64,000 bases of DNA, taken from assembly GCF_018403265.1 (NCBI RefSeq), contig NZ_BOSI01000003.1, positions 248,001-312,000 on the forward strand, written 5' to 3'. Positions 8,018-15,387 of this stretch are shown here, in pieces. Position 1 is the stretch's first letter. Each line of letters begins with the position of its first letter. A model generated the notes under the pieces. The model saw only the letters and a program-made list of their open reading frames with translations. It was not told the DNA's origin and did no database searches. Source of the stretch: Paenibacillus sp. J31TS4 (GTDB lineage: Bacteria; Bacillota; Bacilli; Paenibacillales; NBRC-103111). The translations under genes were made by a program, and so were the position numbers.

Positions 8018-8466
8018 GCCAATTCCTCATTCCTTTGGAGAAACTTGGTAAGGATGACTTCGGTTCCCGCGTTGGTGTGCACTTCCACGTCATCCATCAA
8101 TGCCTGCATCATGAAGATGCCCAGCCCGCCGGCGTTGATCTCGCTCAGATCCTTGTTGTGCAGCGATTCCGCCTTGGCTTCCTTGTGAGCATAATCGAAG
8201 CTGCTGCCTTCGTCCTTGACGGTGATGCGAATGCCCCCGTCATTCATCTCGAACTTAACCTCGACGAAGCCTTTCTCCATCCCTTCATACGCATGCAGCA
8301 CGGCATTGTTACACGCCTCCGCTACCGCAACCTTCATATCCTCTATTTCCTCGTAAGAAAACCCCCACTTGGACGCAATGCCATACAGCGTAAGACGGAC
8401 GATGTCGACGAACTCTGCTTCGGCCGGGACACGTACACTGACGAATTGACTCTCTTGAAGGTTCAT
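8014..8466 (-). CDS. rsbW: Anti-sigma-B factor / serine kinase RsbW
   Basis: 150 residues, a GHKL-fold kinase. The N-box is EACNNAVLHAY, followed by VKDEGSSFD (the D-x-G-x-S-F form typical of true RsbW) and GGLGIFMMQALMDDVEV. It binds SigB and phosphorylates RsbV on the serine of DSTG. It overlaps rsbV by 4 nt upstream and sigB by 4 nt downstream, so the three genes are translationally coupled. The paralogue at 11832 differs in the second box. Confidence 0.95.
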   Translation of the reverse strand: MNLQESQFVSVRVPAEAEFVDIVRLTLYGIASKWGFSYEEIEDMKVAVAEACNNAVLHAYEGMEKGFVEVKFEMNDGGIRITVKDEGSSFDYAHKEAKAESLHNKDLSEINAGGLGIFMMQALMDDVEVHTNAGTEVILTKFLQRNEELA

Positions 8467-8813
8467 ACGATATCTTCTTTCCTTTCTGCGGACCCATTTG
8501 ATGGTCTTAAGTATTGGGTAATGCCGGTAATATCGAACAGCCGCTTGATCTTGGCCGGGATGTCTTCCACGCCGAACGCCGCGCCCGCGGCGGTCCTTGT
8601 TTTGAGAATCGAAACAATAATGCCGATGCCTGTGCTATCGATATATTTGAGATCCTTCAGATTCAAGGTTAACGCTCGGTTGGTCTGATTGACGAAGGGC
8701 TCGAGATCTTCCCGCATTTCGGTAGCCGCCGATAGGTCAAGCTCTCCGCTTAGGTAGACGATAACCTCGTCGGCCATGACTTCCTTTTGAATCGTAAACT
8801 TCTTGTCATTCAT
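8463..8813 (-). CDS. rsbV: Anti-anti-sigma factor RsbV
   Basis: 116 residues, a STAS domain. LSGELDLSAA and LKDLKYIDSTGIGIIVSIL include the phosphorylatable Ser60. Unphosphorylated RsbV sequesters RsbW and frees SigB. The open frame extends to 8849, but GGGAGG lies 8 nt before the ATG at 8813. It is the first gene of the operon, with a SigB-type promoter 83 nt upstream, so the operon is probably autoregulated. Confidence 0.94.
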   Translation of the reverse strand: MNDKKFTIQKEVMADEVIVYLSGELDLSAATEMREDLEPFVNQTNRALTLNLKDLKYIDSTGIGIIVSILKTRTAAGAAFGVEDIPAKIKRLFDITGITQYLRPSNGSAERKEDIV

Positions 8814-8895
8814 TGCGGAATCCTCCCACTGGTAATTAAATTCGCCCAACTGCTTCCGTGCTGGGGTTCAGTGCTACGGGTAACTAATATAGACA

Positions 8896-8921
8896 TTACC
8901 CATGGAGGTCTGCCCTGAAAC
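8896..8921 (-). promoter_or_regulatory. SigB-type promoter of rsbV-rsbW-sigB (autoregulatory)
   Basis: Minus strand GTTTCA (8916-8921), 14-nt spacer, GGGTAA (8896-8901). It matches the Bacillus SigB consensus GTTTAA-N12-15-GGGTAT closely and lies upstream of the sigma factor's own operon. Confidence 0.8.
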
Positions 8922-8982
8922 AACTTTCTTCCCAGGAAACGAATGGAAATCCCAGGACTTTGGTCCCGTTATGTGCAGCAAA

Positions 8983-8998
8983 GAACCGGCCCCGGTTC
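8983..8998 (-). terminator. Possible terminator of the DUF948 gene
   Basis: GAACCGG/CCGGTTC hairpin followed on the minus strand by TTTGC. The T run is weak. Confidence 0.4.
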
Positions 8999-9033
8999 GG
9001 TTCCGGAGCCGGCTCGCGAGAGACATGTCCGCG

Positions 9034-9492
9034 TTAGTGGCGGGCGCGCGCGTCGTCGGTCATGCGATGAATCTTGATCCGCTGCCAAATGTCGTACAGC
9101 GAGCTGAACCAGTTGATCGCCTTGTAGACTTTTTTGTTCGGCGGGGCCGCCTCGACCAGCTGGTTGTTGTGGCGCACGTTCGTCATGAACGACTGGGAGG
9201 CCGTCTTGATGGAGGAGGTTACCCCTTCCAGCGTATCGCCTACATTCTCTACCGTGCCGAACAGGGAGTCGAGCGACCGCATCTTGCCGCGAATGTCCAT
9301 TGTGATCTGGTTCGTGCTGCGCAAGAGACCTTTGACCTCGCCGCTCACGTCGTTCAGGTCGTCCTTCAGCTGGGTGATCGTCTCGTTCGTCTGCTGGAGC
9401 GAGGTCTCTACCGTCCGAAGCGTTTTGATAAGGAAAAAGACCAAAGCGGCAAAAGCCAGCGCAATTATGAGGACACCGATCTGCCATATCAT
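9034..9492 (-). CDS. DUF948 membrane-anchored coiled-coil protein (YtxG-like)
   Basis: 152 residues. One N-terminal membrane helix (WQIGVLIIALAFAALVFFLI) is followed by heptad-patterned coiled coil through residue 100 and a basic tail (DIWQRIKIHRMTDDARARH). This is the DUF948 pattern of YtxG-like general stress proteins, whose function is unknown. GGAGAGG precedes the ATG. It is transcribed divergently from dps; both genes have SigB-type promoters in the 215-nt gap. Confidence 0.85.
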   Translation of the reverse strand: MIWQIGVLIIALAFAALVFFLIKTLRTVETSLQQTNETITQLKDDLNDVSGEVKGLLRSTNQITMDIRGKMRSLDSLFGTVENVGDTLEGVTSSIKTASQSFMTNVRHNNQLVEAAPPNKKVYKAINWFSSLYDIWQRIKIHRMTDDARARH

Positions 9493-9556
9493 AGGGGAAC
9501 CCTCTCCTTTGTCTAAGATGTGGAACCGGCCAGGCGGCCGTCCGTCTTATCAATAG

Positions 9557-9582
9557 TTAACCGCTCGTCCGCGGGGTGAAAC
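9557..9582 (-). promoter_or_regulatory. SigB-type promoter of the DUF948 gene
   Basis: Minus strand GTTTCA (9577-9582), 14 nt, GGTTAA (9557-9562), 65 nt before the start codon. Confidence 0.7.
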
Positions 9583-9640
9583 AAACGCTCTCGTCCGTGC
9601 CATCCCCGCCCCCTGCCCGGGCGGCCCGCCGGGACTTTCC

Positions 9641-9666
9641 GTTTAAAACCGGGACGATTCGGGTAA
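9641..9666 (+). promoter_or_regulatory. SigB-type promoter of dps
   Basis: GTTTAA (9641-9646), 14 nt, GGGTAA (9661-9666), 42 nt before the dps start. The match is nearly perfect; dps is a known SigB target in Bacillus subtilis. Confidence 0.85.
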
Positions 9667-9707
9667 AAGAAGGAGGTAGGATAATCAAGCTAGGGAGGGT
9701 TTTAACC

Positions 9708-10184
9708 ATGGCACAATCGACTGCATCCAAATCCGGCAGCAAGACGAATAAACCGGTGATTGAAGTATTGAACAAGCAGGTAGCGAACTGGTCCGTTATG
9801 TATATGAAGCTGCATAACTATCATTGGTATGTCAGCGGTGAGAACTTCTTCACGCTTCATGTCAAGCTGGAGGAATTCTACACCGAGGCGGGACAGTACC
9901 TGGACGAGCTGGCCGAGCGCATGCTGGCGCTGAACGGCAAGCCAGTCGCGACGATGAAGGAATGTCTGGAGCTGTCCTCCATCAAGGAAGCGACGAACAA
10001 GGAGGACGCCAACGAGATGGTGCAGCAGGTCGTCGACGACTTCGGCACCTTCATTCAAGAGATGCAGGAGGGCGTCGAGATCGCGTCGGAGAACGGCGAC
10101 GAGCGGACAGCCGACATGCTGACCCAGATTCAGACCTCGCTCGAGAAGCACAAATGGATGCTTGAGGCGTTCTTGAACAAATAA
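9708..10184 (+). CDS. dps: Dps-family ferritin-like DNA-protection protein
   Basis: 158 residues from the ATG at 9708, with GGGAGG 9 nt upstream; a longer frame starts at 9576 without a ribosome site. Dps ferroxidase ligands are visible in [36 protein letters not shown] (the H and D-x-x-x-E pattern shared across dodecamer subunits). It oxidises and stores iron with peroxide and protects DNA during stress. The gene is single, between a SigB-type promoter and a strong terminator. Confidence 0.95.
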   Translation: MAQSTASKSGSKTNKPVIEVLNKQVANWSVMYMKLHNYHWYVSGENFFTLHVKLEEFYTEAGQYLDELAERMLALNGKPVATMKECLELSSIKEATNKEDANEMVQQVVDDFGTFIQEMQEGVEIASENGDERTADMLTQIQTSLEKHKWMLEAFLNK

Positions 10185-10214
10185 GGGGAGCTCTCCAGAA
10201 TATGAGCTCCGCTG

Positions 10215-10252
10215 GCCCCGTCCGGCCTCGTGCCGGAGGGGCTTTTTTTTTT
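10215..10252 (+). terminator. Terminator of dps
   Basis: GC-rich hairpin (GCCCCGTCCGGC with GCCGGAGGGGC) followed by nine or more T to 10252. Confidence 0.92.
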
Positions 10253-10346
10253 GTCTGCCGATGCGGGCATACCCCAGCCGGCAGACAGAAGCCAGTGTGC
10301 CGCAGCACGGAGGCCGCAGCAAGAACTCCCGGCCCGCCTCTATGAC

Positions 10347-10394
10347 AAAAGACCCTATCGCCCCGCCGGTCCAGGCAGTAGCGATAGGGTCTTC
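10347..10394 (-). terminator. Terminator of the fumarase-like gene
   Basis: A 12-bp perfect stem (AGACCCTATCGC at 10350-10361 with 10381-10392) followed on the minus strand by TTTTGT. Confidence 0.8.
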
Positions 10395-10416
10395 TTGAAG
10401 GGTGCAGCCAGTGCCG

Positions 10417-11808
10417 TCAGTGCTCCTCGGTCGAGCGGTCGATCAGTTCCTGCCACTGCTCAGGTGTCACGACACCGGCTTCGAGGACGATCTCCTTGAG
10501 CGGGCGTCCCGTCTTCACCGCCTGCTTGGCCAGCTCGGCGGCCCGGTCGTAGCCGATGACCGGGTTGAGCATCGTGACAAGCGACAGGCTCTGCTCCATC
10601 CAGTAGGCGCACTTCTCCTCGTTTGCCTGGATGCCCTGAACGCACTTGGACGAGAACGCGTCCATGGCGTTCGCAAGAATGGTAACGGATTGCAGGAGGT
10701 TGTGCGCGATGACCGGCATCATGACGTTGATCTCGAGCTGGCTGCCCAGCATCGCCGTCTGAATGGCCGTATCGTTGCCGATCACCTGACTGCCGACCAT
10801 GTACATCATCTCGGGCAGCACCGGGTTCACCTTGCCGGGCATGATGGAGGAGCCCGGCTGGACGGCCGGCAGCACAATCTCGGCCAGTCCCGTATTCGGC
10901 CCCGAGGCCAGCAGGCGCAGATCGCTCGTGATCTTCATCAGGTGGACGGCGAGATTGCGCAGTACGCTGCTCGCCTCCAGCGCCCCGGACGGGTTCTGCA
11001 TGAAGGCGAACCGGCTGGCGGGCTGGCGCCAGCCTCTGCCCGTCAGCCGCCGCAGCTCTTCCAGAAACGCGGGAATGTAGCCGGGCGGCAGATTAACGCC
11101 CGTGCCGACGGCATTGCCTCCGATTCCGATCGCCAGCAGCCGGTCCTGCACCTGCTCCACCTGGCCTACGATCGGCTCTAACGTGTGAACATATCCGGAG
11201 AATTCCTGGCCGAGACGGATCGGTACGGCATCCTGCAGATGCGTCCGTCCACTCTTGACGATCGGATGGAACTCCTTGGCCTTCTCCCGCAGCGCTTCGA
11301 TTAGACGCTTGAGCGAGGGCAGCAGCTCCTCCTCCAGCGCGTCGTAAGCCGACAAGTAGATGGCCGTCGGAATCGTATCGTTAGTCGACTGGCTCTTGTT
11401 GACGTGGTCGTTCGGATGGATGACGTCCTTCTTGTCCTTGGGCTCGCCCAGCAGCTCAAGCGCCCGGTTGGCGATAACCTCGTTGGCGTTCATGTTCTGC
11501 GACGTGCCGGCGCCCGCCTGGTACACGTCGACGACGAACTGGGCATCCCATCTCCCTTCGGCCACCTCCTCTGCCGCCTGTCCGATCGCCTGGGCTAGGC
11601 GCTCGTCCAGGACGCCTAGCTTCGCGTGGGCATAAGCCGCCGCCCCCTTGATCTGGCCCTGGGCTTTGATAAAGCGGCGCGGCAGGCGCAGGCCGCTGAT
11701 CGGGAAATTCTGAACGGCGCGTTGGGTCTGGGGGCCGTAATAGGCCTCCTCGGGCACATGGACGTCGCCGAGGGAGTCCCTCGACGTGCGGTACGGTCCG
11801 TCGTTCAT
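10417..11808 (-). CDS. Class II fumarase / aspartase superfamily lyase
   Basis: 463 residues. The superfamily signature GSSIMPGKVNPV is intact. Other conserved blocks are AGAGTSQNMNANEVIANRALE, HPNDHVNKSQSTNDTIPTA and SGRTHLQDAVPIRLGQEF. The C-terminal LVTMLNPVIGYDRAAELAKQAVKTGR resembles FumC more than AspA, while AGTS-NMNANEV and QDAVP-LGQEF resemble aspartase, so I call only the superfamily. It would interconvert fumarate with malate or aspartate. It starts 23 nt after the second rsbW gene with its own AAGGAGG, so it is probably the third gene of that operon. Confidence 0.85.
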   Translation of the reverse strand: MNDGPYRTSRDSLGDVHVPEEAYYGPQTQRAVQNFPISGLRLPRRFIKAQGQIKGAAAYAHAKLGVLDERLAQAIGQAAEEVAEGRWDAQFVVDVYQAGAGTSQNMNANEVIANRALELLGEPKDKKDVIHPNDHVNKSQSTNDTIPTAIYLSAYDALEEELLPSLKRLIEALREKAKEFHPIVKSGRTHLQDAVPIRLGQEFSGYVHTLEPIVGQVEQVQDRLLAIGIGGNAVGTGVNLPPGYIPAFLEELRRLTGRGWRQPASRFAFMQNPSGALEASSVLRNLAVHLMKITSDLRLLASGPNTGLAEIVLPAVQPGSSIMPGKVNPVLPEMMYMVGSQVIGNDTAIQTAMLGSQLEINVMMPVIAHNLLQSVTILANAMDAFSSKCVQGIQANEEKCAYWMEQSLSLVTMLNPVIGYDRAAELAKQAVKTGRPLKEIVLEAGVVTPEQWQELIDRSTEEH

Positions 11809-11831
11809 CCGGATCCCTCCTTCGGGTCTGT

Positions 11832-12269
11832 TTAATTGGGAAGGCGCTTCTTCAGAATGATCTCGGTCCCTTCTTCCTGGGCAATCTCGACATCATCCAT
11901 CAACGCTCTCATTAAATAGATACCCATTCCCCCCGGTTCCCACTCATGGATCGAGGCGGGACGCTCGGGAAGCCGGACTTGCGACAGCTGCGGAACCGCC
12001 TCGGCGAAGCCCGCCCCTCTGTCCTTGATCCGGATCTCCAGTTCGTTCGGCCGCTTCTCGTAGCTGATCGTGATCCGTCCATCGCGCTCTCCCGGATAAG
12101 CGTGCAGCACGGCATTCGTGCAAGCCTCGGATACCGCCACTTTCATGTCTTCGATCTCCTCGTACGAATAGCCCAGCCGATGAGCAAAGCCGTACAGCGA
12201 CAGCCGGACCAAATCCAGGTAATCGGCCTCTGCGGGAATCGTCAACGTAACTTGGTAATCCTCGTTCAT
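11832..12269 (-). CDS. Second RsbW-like serine kinase / anti-sigma factor
   Basis: 145 residues, clearly paralogous to the RsbW at 8014 (shared YEEIEDMKVAV.EAC.NAVLHAY and G..GI..M.ALMDDVE). The ATP-lid box reads KDRGAGFA, the D-x-G-x-G-F form, unlike the D-x-G-x-S-F of RsbW1. About 20 residues differ between the two boxes (QLSQVRLPERPASIHEWEPG). The start overlaps the second rsbV by 4 nt. No sigma gene follows; a fumarase-like lyase does. Its partner sigma, if any, is unknown. It may act on SigB or on an unlinked target. Confidence 0.85.
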   Translation of the reverse strand: MNEDYQVTLTIPAEADYLDLVRLSLYGFAHRLGYSYEEIEDMKVAVSEACTNAVLHAYPGERDGRITISYEKRPNELEIRIKDRGAGFAEAVPQLSQVRLPERPASIHEWEPGGMGIYLMRALMDDVEIAQEEGTEIILKKRLPN

Positions 12270-12616
12270 GCCGTCCCTCCGCTCCCGCCTGGCTGGCCCG
12301 ACGGAGCCAGCAGAAACTGGCTGATGCCGGTCATGTCCAGCAGACGCTTGATCTTCGAAGGTACGTTCTCGACGGATAGCGCACCGTCCACCTCCGCGCG
12401 GTATTTCAGGATGGAGATCAAAATCCCCATGCCGGTGCTGTCAATGTATTTCAACTGGCCAAGATCCAGGACAAGCGTCTTCTCCTTCCGCGGCAGAGCC
12501 GCCTCGAGCGAAGAGCGCAAATAAGGAGCCACCGCCAGATCGAGTTCGCCGGACAAGGAGAAGATCATCCGGTCCTTCGTCTCCTGGTAGTGGACTTGGA
12601 ATGTTTTGGGAGTCAT
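12266..12616 (-). CDS. Second RsbV-like anti-anti-sigma factor
   Basis: 116 residues, the same length as RsbV1, with LSGELDLAVAP and LGQLKYIDSTGMGILISIL. Ser60 of DSTG is in register with RsbV1. The open frame begins at a GTG at 12625 inside the ribosome site GAGGTGG; the ATG at 12616 is the better start. With the overlapping RsbW paralogue it forms a complete partner-switching pair that lacks an adjacent sigma gene. Confidence 0.88.
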   Translation of the reverse strand: MTPKTFQVHYQETKDRMIFSLSGELDLAVAPYLRSSLEAALPRKEKTLVLDLGQLKYIDSTGMGILISILKYRAEVDGALSVENVPSKIKRLLDMTGISQFLLAPSGQPGGSGGTA

Positions 12617-12644
12617 GCCTACCACCTCAAACTCACATTATTGT

Positions 12645-12685
12645 CCCCGGCCATTTCCGGGGCTAACTTCCTTGTTAAAAGGAAG
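12645..12685 (-). other. Two small hairpins in the leader of the second rsbV
   Basis: CCCCGG/CCGGGG (12645-12650, 12657-12662) and CTTCCTT/AAGGAAG (12667-12673, 12679-12685) lie 30-70 nt upstream of the ATG on the probable mRNA. There is no T run, so they are not terminators. I find no SigB-type promoter upstream of this pair. Confidence 0.35.
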
Positions 12686-12771
12686 CCGCTCTTATTTCCT
12701 CTATTCATCATACAATGCCGGGCGCGGGAAGGAAAGCCGCAATTACCGAATAGGGAAGCCGCCGGAAAACG

Positions 12772-12797
12772 GTTTCACGAGTCCGGTTCCCGGTTAA
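12772..12797 (+). promoter_or_regulatory. SigB-type promoter of the small membrane protein gene
   Basis: GTTTCA (12772-12777), 14 nt, GGTTAA (12792-12797), 54 nt before the TTG start at 12852. The boxes are identical to those of the DUF948 and glgC sites. Confidence 0.65.
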
Positions 12798-12851
12798 TAC
12801 TTTCTAAGAAGGAGCACCTCAGACGAACGATCCGGAAAGGAGGGGATCCTC

Positions 12852-13016
12852 TTGGACCAAAGAAAAGATATCGAAGTCGACGAGCGCCACACGAACGTGG
12901 AGCGTAAATCCGATTCCAGCGCCGTGGCCTCTACCTTCATCAAGTATCTGGCTTACTGCATTATCTTCTTTGGGGCGCTGTACTTCCTCGTCAAATACGT
13001 CTTCCCGATGTTCTAA
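12852..13016 (+). CDS. 54-residue single-pass membrane protein, TTG start
   Basis: AAGGAGGGGATCCTC leads directly to TTG at 12852. The frame reads DQRKDIEVDERHTNVERK then SSAVASTFIKYLAYC and a membrane segment IIFFGALYFLVKYVFPMF to the stop at 13014-13016. The strong ribosome site, the charged head with one membrane helix, and the SigB-type promoter 54 nt upstream argue that it is real, although it is short and lacks an ATG. Function is unknown. Confidence 0.75.
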   Translation: MDQRKDIEVDERHTNVERKSDSSAVASTFIKYLAYCIIFFGALYFLVKYVFPMF

Positions 13017-13157
13017 AAGCGGACGGGCCCGTCCCGACGAGAGACCGGCGCATACGAGCAGCCGGTCTCGCGGCATGTCCGGCGGCGGCAGCCGCCCGCT
13101 TCGCTATGGCTAGTTTGCCCGCGCCGTTCATCCGGATGCAGCAATCGGGAATAAAGC

Positions 13158-13189
13158 AACCAGCCCGCTGCTTGCGCAGCGGGCTGGTT
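13158..13189. terminator. Hairpin between convergent genes
   Basis: A perfect 13-bp stem AACCAGCCCGCTG (13158-13170 with 13177-13189), 6-nt loop. It lies between the small membrane gene (plus) and the gene at 13236 (minus). T runs are weak on both strands, but it is probably a shared terminator. A second hairpin (13041-13049 with 13061-13069) lies just upstream. Confidence 0.6.
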
Positions 13190-13235
13190 GGGCTCATATA
13201 GAGGGCGCCGGGCAGACCCGGTCCCCCCCTCGTTG

Positions 13236-13823
13236 TTACTCGCCCGAGCGGGCGAAGAGATGAATCGTCTTCAGCTTGTCCCCATCTGTATACAGCTTGA
13301 GCGCCGTCCACTCGGTCTTATACACAAGCCCGTCCTCCGCCTTGAAGTCCGGCTGGCCGAGCCGCTTCAGCAGGGGTCCGAGCCGATTGGGCAGCGAAAC
13401 TCCGTCGAGCTCGAACGACGCCGCATTCGGAGAGATCCCGATATACGCGATGGACCCGCTGTCAAACGCGACCTCCATCTCCGGGTAGATCAGGATCTCC
13501 TGTCCCCGGAACAAAGGATCGGATACCGTATCGACCGGAGCGCCCAGCTTGCGCAGCACCGTCTGCTTGTCGTCCGAGAGATCCACTCCGTTCACCGATC
13601 GCAGCACCTGCCCCCGGGCCGGCTCCTCCTGTTCGTAACGGAGGTCGGCGTGACGGGCTTGCGCCATCCCCTCGGAGCGGGAGGCCGCGCCGTCGTCAGT
13701 GATCACGGCCGAGCCATTCGCCGCGGCAGGGGGCTCCTGCTTCGGGGCAGCCCCCTTCTCTACAGGCTGACCCGCCAGCAGCAGGCTGCCGAACAACATA
13801 ACGCCGAGTGCGATCTTTTTCAT
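13236..13823 (-). CDS. Secreted protein with two BLIP/SmpA-like repeats, function unknown
   Basis: 195 residues. A signal peptide (MKKIALGVMLFGSLLLAGQ) is followed by a disordered Glu/Pro/Ala region to about residue 75. Two tandem alpha-beta repeats then appear: DDKQTVLRKLGAPVDTVSDP...LIYPEMEVAFDSGSIAYIGI and NRLGPLLKRLGQPDFKAEDG...VYKTEWTALKLYTDGDKLKTIHL. The helix-then-sheet repeat with LG-P-D resembles BLIP/OmlA-type repeats. No enzyme residues are evident. AAGGAGG precedes the ATG. It lies 40 nt downstream of a GlsB-family gene and probably shares its transcript. Confidence 0.65.
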   Translation of the reverse strand: MKKIALGVMLFGSLLLAGQPVEKGAAPKQEPPAAANGSAVITDDGAASRSEGMAQARHADLRYEQEEPARGQVLRSVNGVDLSDDKQTVLRKLGAPVDTVSDPLFRGQEILIYPEMEVAFDSGSIAYIGISPNAASFELDGVSLPNRLGPLLKRLGQPDFKAEDGLVYKTEWTALKLYTDGDKLKTIHLFARSGE

Positions 13824-13863
13824 AGGTGTTGGTCCTCCTTTTGCGTCGCCCTAGCTGCTAGCC

Positions 13864-14118
13864 CTAGGCCGAGAGCGTAAGCTTCGACAGGACGGATAGG
13901 ATGAGCGTGAACAGAATGGCGCCGATGAACGAGGCTGCGATGGGAAAATCGAAGAGAGTAGGCCCCCATTTGCCGAGTATATAATAGCCGAGCCAGGCGC
14001 CTGCGAATCCGGTGACGAACGATCCGGCCAGCCCCCCGGGAATGTTGTCCTTAATCAGGTAATGCCCGATATACCCAACAACTAGCGCTACCGTAATCAA
14101 CATTAAGAATGTTGTCAT
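13864..14118 (-). CDS. GlsB-family small membrane protein, second copy
   Basis: 84 residues, three membrane segments, with the family phrase DNIPGGLAGSFVTGFAGAWLGYYILGKWGPTLFDFPI, closely parallel to the copy at 5301. The start at 14118 has a weak ribosome site (GCAGGTGG). It is divergent from the SDR gene at 14359; the intergenic region has GGGTAA boxes facing both ways. Confidence 0.85.
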   Translation of the reverse strand: MTTFLMLITVALVVGYIGHYLIKDNIPGGLAGSFVTGFAGAWLGYYILGKWGPTLFDFPIAASFIGAILFTLILSVLSKLTLSA

Positions 14119-14176
14119 GTTACCACCTGCTCATAAGTTAAATCTTGATGCCTTCCGTCGATTGACTTATCTTTCT

Positions 14177-14202
14177 TTACCCTTTTGCCGCCCCGCGTGA
14201 AC
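14177..14202 (-). promoter_or_regulatory. Probable SigB-type promoter of the second glsB
   Basis: Minus strand GTTCAC (14197-14202), 14 nt, GGGTAA (14177-14182). The -10 box is perfect and the -35 box poor. Confidence 0.45.
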
Positions 14203-14283
14203 CAGAAAATCCCCAAAAAACGGAAACCGCCTGCCCTCTTGCTCCGCTTTCGGTGCGGCCGGCACCGATATGCTTGCTCACTT

Positions 14284-14310
14284 GATTCAGAAAAAACTCC
14301 CTTTGGGTAA
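14284..14310 (+). promoter_or_regulatory. Possible SigB-type promoter of the SDR gene
   Basis: GATTCA (14284-14289), 15 nt, GGGTAA (14305-14310), 49 nt before the start at 14359. The spacer is one base longer than in the strong sites. Confidence 0.4.
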
Positions 14311-14358
14311 ACTATGTTGGAAAGTATCGATGGGACTATACATATTGAAGGAGGCTAT

Positions 14359-15177
14359 ATGCAGATGGCAGATACGAAGCAGCACGCTGAGGACCGCGCG
14401 CAGCGGGTCAAAGGAATGACCGCGCTCGTCACCGGAGCCGGCTCGGGCATCGGCCGGGCCGCCGCTCTCCGGCTGGCCCGGGAAGGGGCCCGCGTATGTC
14501 TGGTGGACCTGAAAGAGGAGCATGCCGCGGACGTCCGCGAGGAAATCGAGAGGGCCGGCGGGGAGGCATTCGTCGCCGAGGCCGATATCTCGCACGGCAG
14601 CGAGGTCGAGGAAGCGGTCCGGCGGACGGTCGACCGCTGGGGCCGGCTCGACATTGTCTTCGCGAACGCGGGCATCAACGGCAAGGTCGCCCCGATCGAG
14701 CACCTGACCGAGGAGGAGTGGAACCACACGCTGAGCACGAATCTGAACGGCACATTCCTGACGGTCAAATATGCGGTCCCTCATTTGAAGGAACGCGGCG
14801 GGAGCATCATCATCACCAGCTCCATCAACGGCAACCGGTACTTCAAGAGCTTCGGCTTCTCGGCCTACAGCACGTCGAAGGCCGGACAGGTCGCCTTCAT
14901 GAAGATGGCCGCTCTGGAGCTTGCCCAGTACAAAATCCGGGTCAATGCGATATGCCCCGGCGCTATCCAGACCAATATCGACGACAGCACGTTCAAATCC
15001 CCGGAGCTCGACGAGATTGTGATCCCCGTCGAATACCCCAAGGGACAGCAGCCGCTCGAGCAAGGGCCCGGCTCTCCCGAGCAGGTCGCCGAGCTCGTCA
15101 CCTTCCTGGCGAGTCCGGACGCCAGTCATATTACCGGGACCTCGGTCTACATCGACGGCGCCGAGTCGCTGCTCTGA
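14359..15177 (+). CDS. Short-chain dehydrogenase/reductase (general-stress type)
   Basis: 272 residues from the ATG at 14359 (AAGGAGG 4 nt upstream; the ATG at 14365 is an alternative, and a longer frame starts at 14314). Rossmann motif TGAGSGIG; NAG at NAGINGK; catalytic triad S (ITSSIN), Y-x-x-x-K (YSTSKAG); PG motif ICPGAIQTN. It is an NAD(P)-dependent oxidoreductase resembling Bacillus general-stress SDRs; the substrate is unknown. Flanked by a SigB-like promoter and a strong terminator. Confidence 0.88.
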   Translation: MQMADTKQHAEDRAQRVKGMTALVTGAGSGIGRAAALRLAREGARVCLVDLKEEHAADVREEIERAGGEAFVAEADISHGSEVEEAVRRTVDRWGRLDIVFANAGINGKVAPIEHLTEEEWNHTLSTNLNGTFLTVKYAVPHLKERGGSIIITSSINGNRYFKSFGFSAYSTSKAGQVAFMKMAALELAQYKIRVNAICPGAIQTNIDDSTFKSPELDEIVIPVEYPKGQQPLEQGPGSPEQVAELVTFLASPDASHITGTSVYIDGAESLL

Positions 15178-15209
15178 ACGTCTGTGCACTCACATTGGCA
15201 CTGTCTTTT

Positions 15210-15237
15210 GCCTCTCCCTTGGGAGAGGCTTCTTTTG
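15210..15237 (+). terminator. Terminator of the SDR gene
   Basis: GCCTCTCCC (15210-15218) pairs with GGGAGAGGC (15221-15229), followed by TTCTTTTG. Confidence 0.85.
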
Positions 15238-15329
15238 TTCGCCTGCTCCCGTCTGTACAGACCAGTCCAAGTCCGCCCCTCCCGCCGAACAGGCGCGACG
15301 AGGCGAAGCCGATGCTAGCCGCATACAGC

Positions 15330-15355
15330 AAAAAAAACCGGCCGATTCAGGCCGG
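15330..15355 (-). terminator. Terminator of glgC
   Basis: CCGGCC (15338-15343) and GGCCGG (15350-15355) flank a 6-nt loop, followed by eight T on the minus strand (15330-15337). Confidence 0.88.
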
Positions 15356-15387
15356 CCGGGCATGGTTATAGAATAAATAAGGAAGGG

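Noticed and set aside
13041-13069. Hairpin GAGACCGGC/GCCGGTCTC after the small membrane gene as an attachment site
   Set aside because: No integrase or duplicated copy is present; it is more simply part of a terminator region.
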